NCBI GenBank assembly: GCA_034003585.1
Contig: JAVEYH010000147.1
Span: forward strand, 1-7,600
Length of the DNA: 7,600 bases
Source of the DNA: JAPXSY01 sp034003585
GTDB taxonomy: Bacteria > Verrucomicrobiota > Kiritimatiellia > RFP12 > UBA1067
Direction of reading: 5' to 3'
Shown: positions 5,810 to 7,600 of the stretch, in pieces
Layout of the letters: each line of letters opens with the position of its first letter
Numbering within the stretch: the stretch's first letter is position 1
Translations under genes and position numbers: made by a program
The notes under the pieces: generated by a model
What the model was told of the DNA's origin: nothing
The model's input: the letters and a program-made list of their open reading frames with translations, nothing else
The model's database searches: none

Positions 5810-7270
5810 TCAGCCCCGCCGCGCCGCCGCGGCACCGGCCGGAGACCCCAGACCGTGCTGCGTCTTCTCCCAAACAAACGGGTCGCGGAAGAACTGGACG
5901 ACCGCCCGCCACCCGCTGTAACTCATCATCACCCAATACACCGGCGTGAGCAAGGCCCACCACATCAGGCTGTCCTGCCCCCGTTTGCAGCATCCCAGCA
6001 GATTCACATACAGGAAAACGAAATTGCCCAGGAACAGACAGAGCGCGCCGGCCGCGAAGACCGGGCCCGGGAAGAGTTGGGCCACCCCGTCCGGACGGAA
6101 CACGAACCAGACCAGCGCCATCATCCAGAACACCGGATTCACCAGCACTGAGAACGTCACCCCCCCGATCAGCAACTGGTAGTGAAGGAAATTCACCGGC
6201 CCCAGTTCGCGCAACAGCGCGAGCGGCCGCCGCATGTGGACGAACCATGTCTGGATATAGCCTTTCTGCCAGCGGGTACGCTGCCGGATCCAGAACGCGG
6301 GACGGCTGCACGCCTCCTCCCAGGTGGTGGTTTCCAGCATGCGTGTGGCGTACCCCGCGCGCGCCAGCCGCACCCCCAGATCGCAGTCCTCCGTCACATT
6401 GTAGGCGTCCCAGCCCATCAGTTCCCTCAGCACCGCCGTCCGGAAATGATTGGAGGTGCCGCCCAGCGGGATGACCGCGCCGAGCGCCGCCAAACCCGGG
6501 AGCTGGAGGTCGAACCACGCGGAGTACTCGGCAGTGAACCAGCGCGTCAGCGTGTTCTGACGGGGGTTGTAATAATTGAGCCGCGACTGGATGCAGACCA
6601 CCTTGTCCGGCGAGGACTCGAAGGCCAGAACCGCTTTCTTGAGCTGATCCCGCTCCGGCAGGTCCTCCGCGTCATAGATCACGAGATACTCGCCCCGCGC
6701 CAACGCCAAGCCCACATTGCACGCTTTGGGCTTGGTCCGCGGAAAGGACGGCGGCACGATTGTCAGCCGGAAGCCTTCGGGCAGGGAGAGGGCGCGCGCG
6801 GCCTCGCACGTGGCCGCATCGTCCGCCTCCAACAGGATCTGCACGTCCTTCCTGTCCGCCGGATAATCCAAAGCCTCCAGCGACGACACCATCTGCCGGA
6901 CGGTCTCCGGCTCTTTGTACATGGGCACCAGCACGGAGAAAACCGGCCATTCCCGCGGCCCGCACGCGGTCAGATCCCGCGGCGTGAAGCGCAGCATCGC
7001 GGAGGGCGACAGCGACGCGCGGATCACGATGAACTTGTACAGCGTGACCACGACATACAGCGCGGTGCAGGCCGCGATCAGCCCCTGCGCCGTCCGCAAC
7101 GGCCACACCAGCGCCGCACCCGCCACGCCCGCAGCCACCGCGAACAGCCAGCGCTTCTGCGCGGGCGTCATCGGTTGCGACGCGCTCCACTCCGGCCGCG
7201 CGTGCGACAGCGCCAGCGGATCAACCTTTCCGGCGTCGTCCTGCGCCGGCACTTCGTTCCTGACACTCAT
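5810..7270 (-). CDS. Membrane-embedded processive-type family 2 glycosyltransferase
   Basis: This 486-residue inner-membrane enzyme resembles the cellulose-synthase-like branch of family 2. Two N-terminal helices (about 41-59 and 62-83) precede a cytoplasmic GT-A domain (about 108-340). Visible motifs are VLVPMYKE (114-120), EADD (D150/D151, nucleotide binding), DAED (D200, D203, metal binding), TED (293-295, catalytic base) and QRTRW (330-334, the QxxRW acceptor-site motif). Three or four helices follow (about 364-391, 401-427, 433-452), then a FRDPFVWEKTQHG tail (461-473). The full D, DxD, TED, QxxRW set means it should be active and probably builds a beta-linked polysaccharide from a UDP- or GDP-sugar. 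There is no C-terminal PilZ domain, so no direct c-di-GMP control of the BcsA kind. The sugar is unknown. The ATG at 7270 has a strong GGGGGAGGG site 10 bases upstream; the frame stays open to 7468 but that extension crosses the promoter. First gene of the cluster. Confidence 0.93.
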   Translation of the reverse strand: MSVRNEVPAQDDAGKVDPLALSHARPEWSASQPMTPAQKRWLFAVAAGVAGAALVWPLRTAQGLIAACTALYVVVTLYKFIVIRASLSPSAMLRFTPRDLTACGPREWPVFSVLVPMYKEPETVRQMVSSLEALDYPADRKDVQILLEADDAATCEAARALSLPEGFRLTIVPPSFPRTKPKACNVGLALARGEYLVIYDAEDLPERDQLKKAVLAFESSPDKVVCIQSRLNYYNPRQNTLTRWFTAEYSAWFDLQLPGLAALGAVIPLGGTSNHFRTAVLRELMGWDAYNVTEDCDLGVRLARAGYATRMLETTTWEEACSRPAFWIRQRTRWQKGYIQTWFVHMRRPLALLRELGPVNFLHYQLLIGGVTFSVLVNPVFWMMALVWFVFRPDGVAQLFPGPVFAAGALCLFLGNFVFLYVNLLGCCKRGQDSLMWWALLTPVYWVMMSYSGWRAVVQFFRDPFVWEKTQHGLGSPAGAAAARRG

Positions 7271-7307
7271 GCTTCGGTATCCCTCCCCCAGTCGCCATCC
7301 CCGCATC

Positions 7308-7336
7308 ACTGTACCACACGACCGGAAGAGTGTCAG
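7308..7336 (-). promoter_or_regulatory. Sigma70-like promoter of the minus-strand operon
   Basis: On the minus strand CTGACA (7336-7331, 5 of 6 matches to the -35 consensus) and TACAGT (7313-7308, 4 of 6 to the -10) are separated by 17 bases. Transcription would start near 7301, leaving a leader of about 30 bases with a strong ribosome binding site before the ATG at 7270. It is the only good promoter I see for the four minus-strand genes, whose internal gaps are too short to hold others comfortably. Confidence 0.55.
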
Positions 7337-7359
7337 CCCTCCACTGAGCGGAAGAGTGT
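7323..7359. repeat. 11-bp direct repeat between divergent promoters, possible operator
   Basis: CGGAAGAGTGT occurs at 7323-7333 and again at 7349-7359, a 26-base period or about two and a half helical turns. The left copy overlaps the -35 and spacer of the minus-strand promoter. The right copy ends on the first base of the -35 of the plus-strand promoter. Such an arrangement suits one regulator controlling both directions. The repeat is exact; the regulator is unknown. Confidence 0.5.
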
Positions 7360-7387
7360 TGCCACGCCTCTCCGCCTCCGGTAAGAT
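7359..7387 (+). promoter_or_regulatory. Sigma70-like promoter of the right-edge gene
   Basis: TTGCCA (7359-7364, 5 of 6 matches to the -35 consensus) and TAAGAT (7382-7387, 4 of 6 to the -10) are spaced by exactly 17 bases. Transcription would start near 7394, about 30 bases before the ATG at 7424. It faces away from the minus-strand operon promoter, with the two -35 elements 22 bases apart. Confidence 0.5.
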
Positions 7388-7423
7388 ACCGCCAAAGTTG
7401 GAACCGCGAAGGGGGATCTCTGC

Positions 7424-7600
7424 ATGGGGTGCACAGGCATGGAGGCGCGGAACCGGATGTTGCGGCAAGGCGCGCGCGGCGTCGGGTTCGTGGCGCTGGT
7501 CTTCAGTCTCACGGTCGCGGCCCTGCTGACCGCGGACGCCACCCGCTCCGGCCCCGCAGAGACCGTGCGCGCCGAAACGCTGGAGCGGGCACTGGCCGCG
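7424..7600 (+). CDS. N-terminal part of an exported or membrane-anchored protein (cut by window edge)
   Basis: The first 59 codons of a gene running off the right edge. The start region is basic (R9, R11, R14, R18), followed by a hydrophobic helix at about residues 19-36 (GVGFVALVFSLTVAALL) and then a polar, charged stretch (TADATRSGPAETVRAETLERAL). This is a signal peptide or N-terminal membrane anchor followed by what would be a periplasmic domain. There is no lipobox cysteine after the helix. The ATG at 7424 has AAGGGGG with 8-base spacing; a second in-frame ATG at 7439 would shorten it by 5 residues. It is transcribed divergently from the envelope cluster and may share its control. Too little is present to name a family. 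Confidence 0.65.
   Translation, partial: MGCTGMEARNRMLRQGARGVGFVALVFSLTVAALLTADATRSGPAETVRAETLERALAA

Noticed and set aside
5769..6518. N-terminal extension of the GT-C-like frame across the GT2 gene
   Set aside because: The added residues are a Gly/Arg-rich shadow of the GT2 gene, and the ATG at 5768 has a good ribosome binding site.
6182..7384. A 400-codon plus-strand open frame opposite the GT2 gene
   Set aside because: It is rich in Arg, His, Pro and Gln, as expected of an antisense shadow, and lies over a gene with complete catalytic motifs.
7271..7468. Upstream ATG for the GT2 gene at 7468
   Set aside because: It would place the start upstream of both promoters and overlap the divergent gene; the ATG at 7270 has a strong ribosome binding site.
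1..7600. CRISPR arrays, tRNA or rRNA genes, insertion sequences
   Set aside because: I saw no spaced repeat array, no tRNA-like cloverleaf, no transposase reading frame and no terminal inverted repeats with target duplications.

Overview
The window is GC-rich bacterial DNA with tightly packed genes. It holds one long plus-strand gene, a convergent four-gene minus-strand cluster, and the start of a divergent plus-strand gene at the right edge. Base composition, gene style and the mix of a glycogen phosphorylase, a CAAX-type membrane protease resembling the exosortase-associated subfamily, and large polytopic envelope proteins fit a member of the PVC superphylum (Verrucomicrobiota, Kiritimatiellota or Lentisphaerota). 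Without a database search this assignment is an inference.

Layout. Bases 1-225 are non-coding. They contain a terminator-like stem-loop (11-39) that may end a gene left of the window, a GC-rich stem-loop (85-102), a sigma70-like promoter (162-190), a perfect palindrome at the expected transcription start (195-206) and a clear ribosome binding site. Bases 226-2703 encode a complete glycogen/alpha-glucan phosphorylase with its PLP lysine at about residue 670. A 42-base convergent gap holds a perfect 9-bp inverted repeat that could terminate transcription from both sides.

From 7270 down to 2746 four minus-strand genes follow each other with gaps of about 34-41 bases: a membrane-embedded processive family 2 glycosyltransferase (5810-7270), a 498-residue polytopic protein that looks like a divergent GT-C glycosyltransferase with a soluble tail (4272-5768), a CPBP/CAAX-type intramembrane protease with a GTG start (3476-4234), and a two-helix membrane protein with a possible PH-like tail (2746-3441). 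They are probably one operon for cell-envelope glycan or surface-protein work: the first gene would polymerise or transfer sugars at the inner membrane, the second may transfer lipid-linked sugars on the outer face, and the protease may process membrane or exported proteins. The substrate of each is unknown.

The 153-base region 7271-7423 separates this operon from a divergent gene starting at 7424, of which only the first 59 codons (a membrane anchor or signal peptide) are present. Each direction has a recognisable -35/-10 pair with 17-base spacing, and an 11-bp direct repeat places one copy at each -35 element, suggesting shared control. This divergent control region, and the four-gene envelope cluster it drives, are the most interesting parts of the window.
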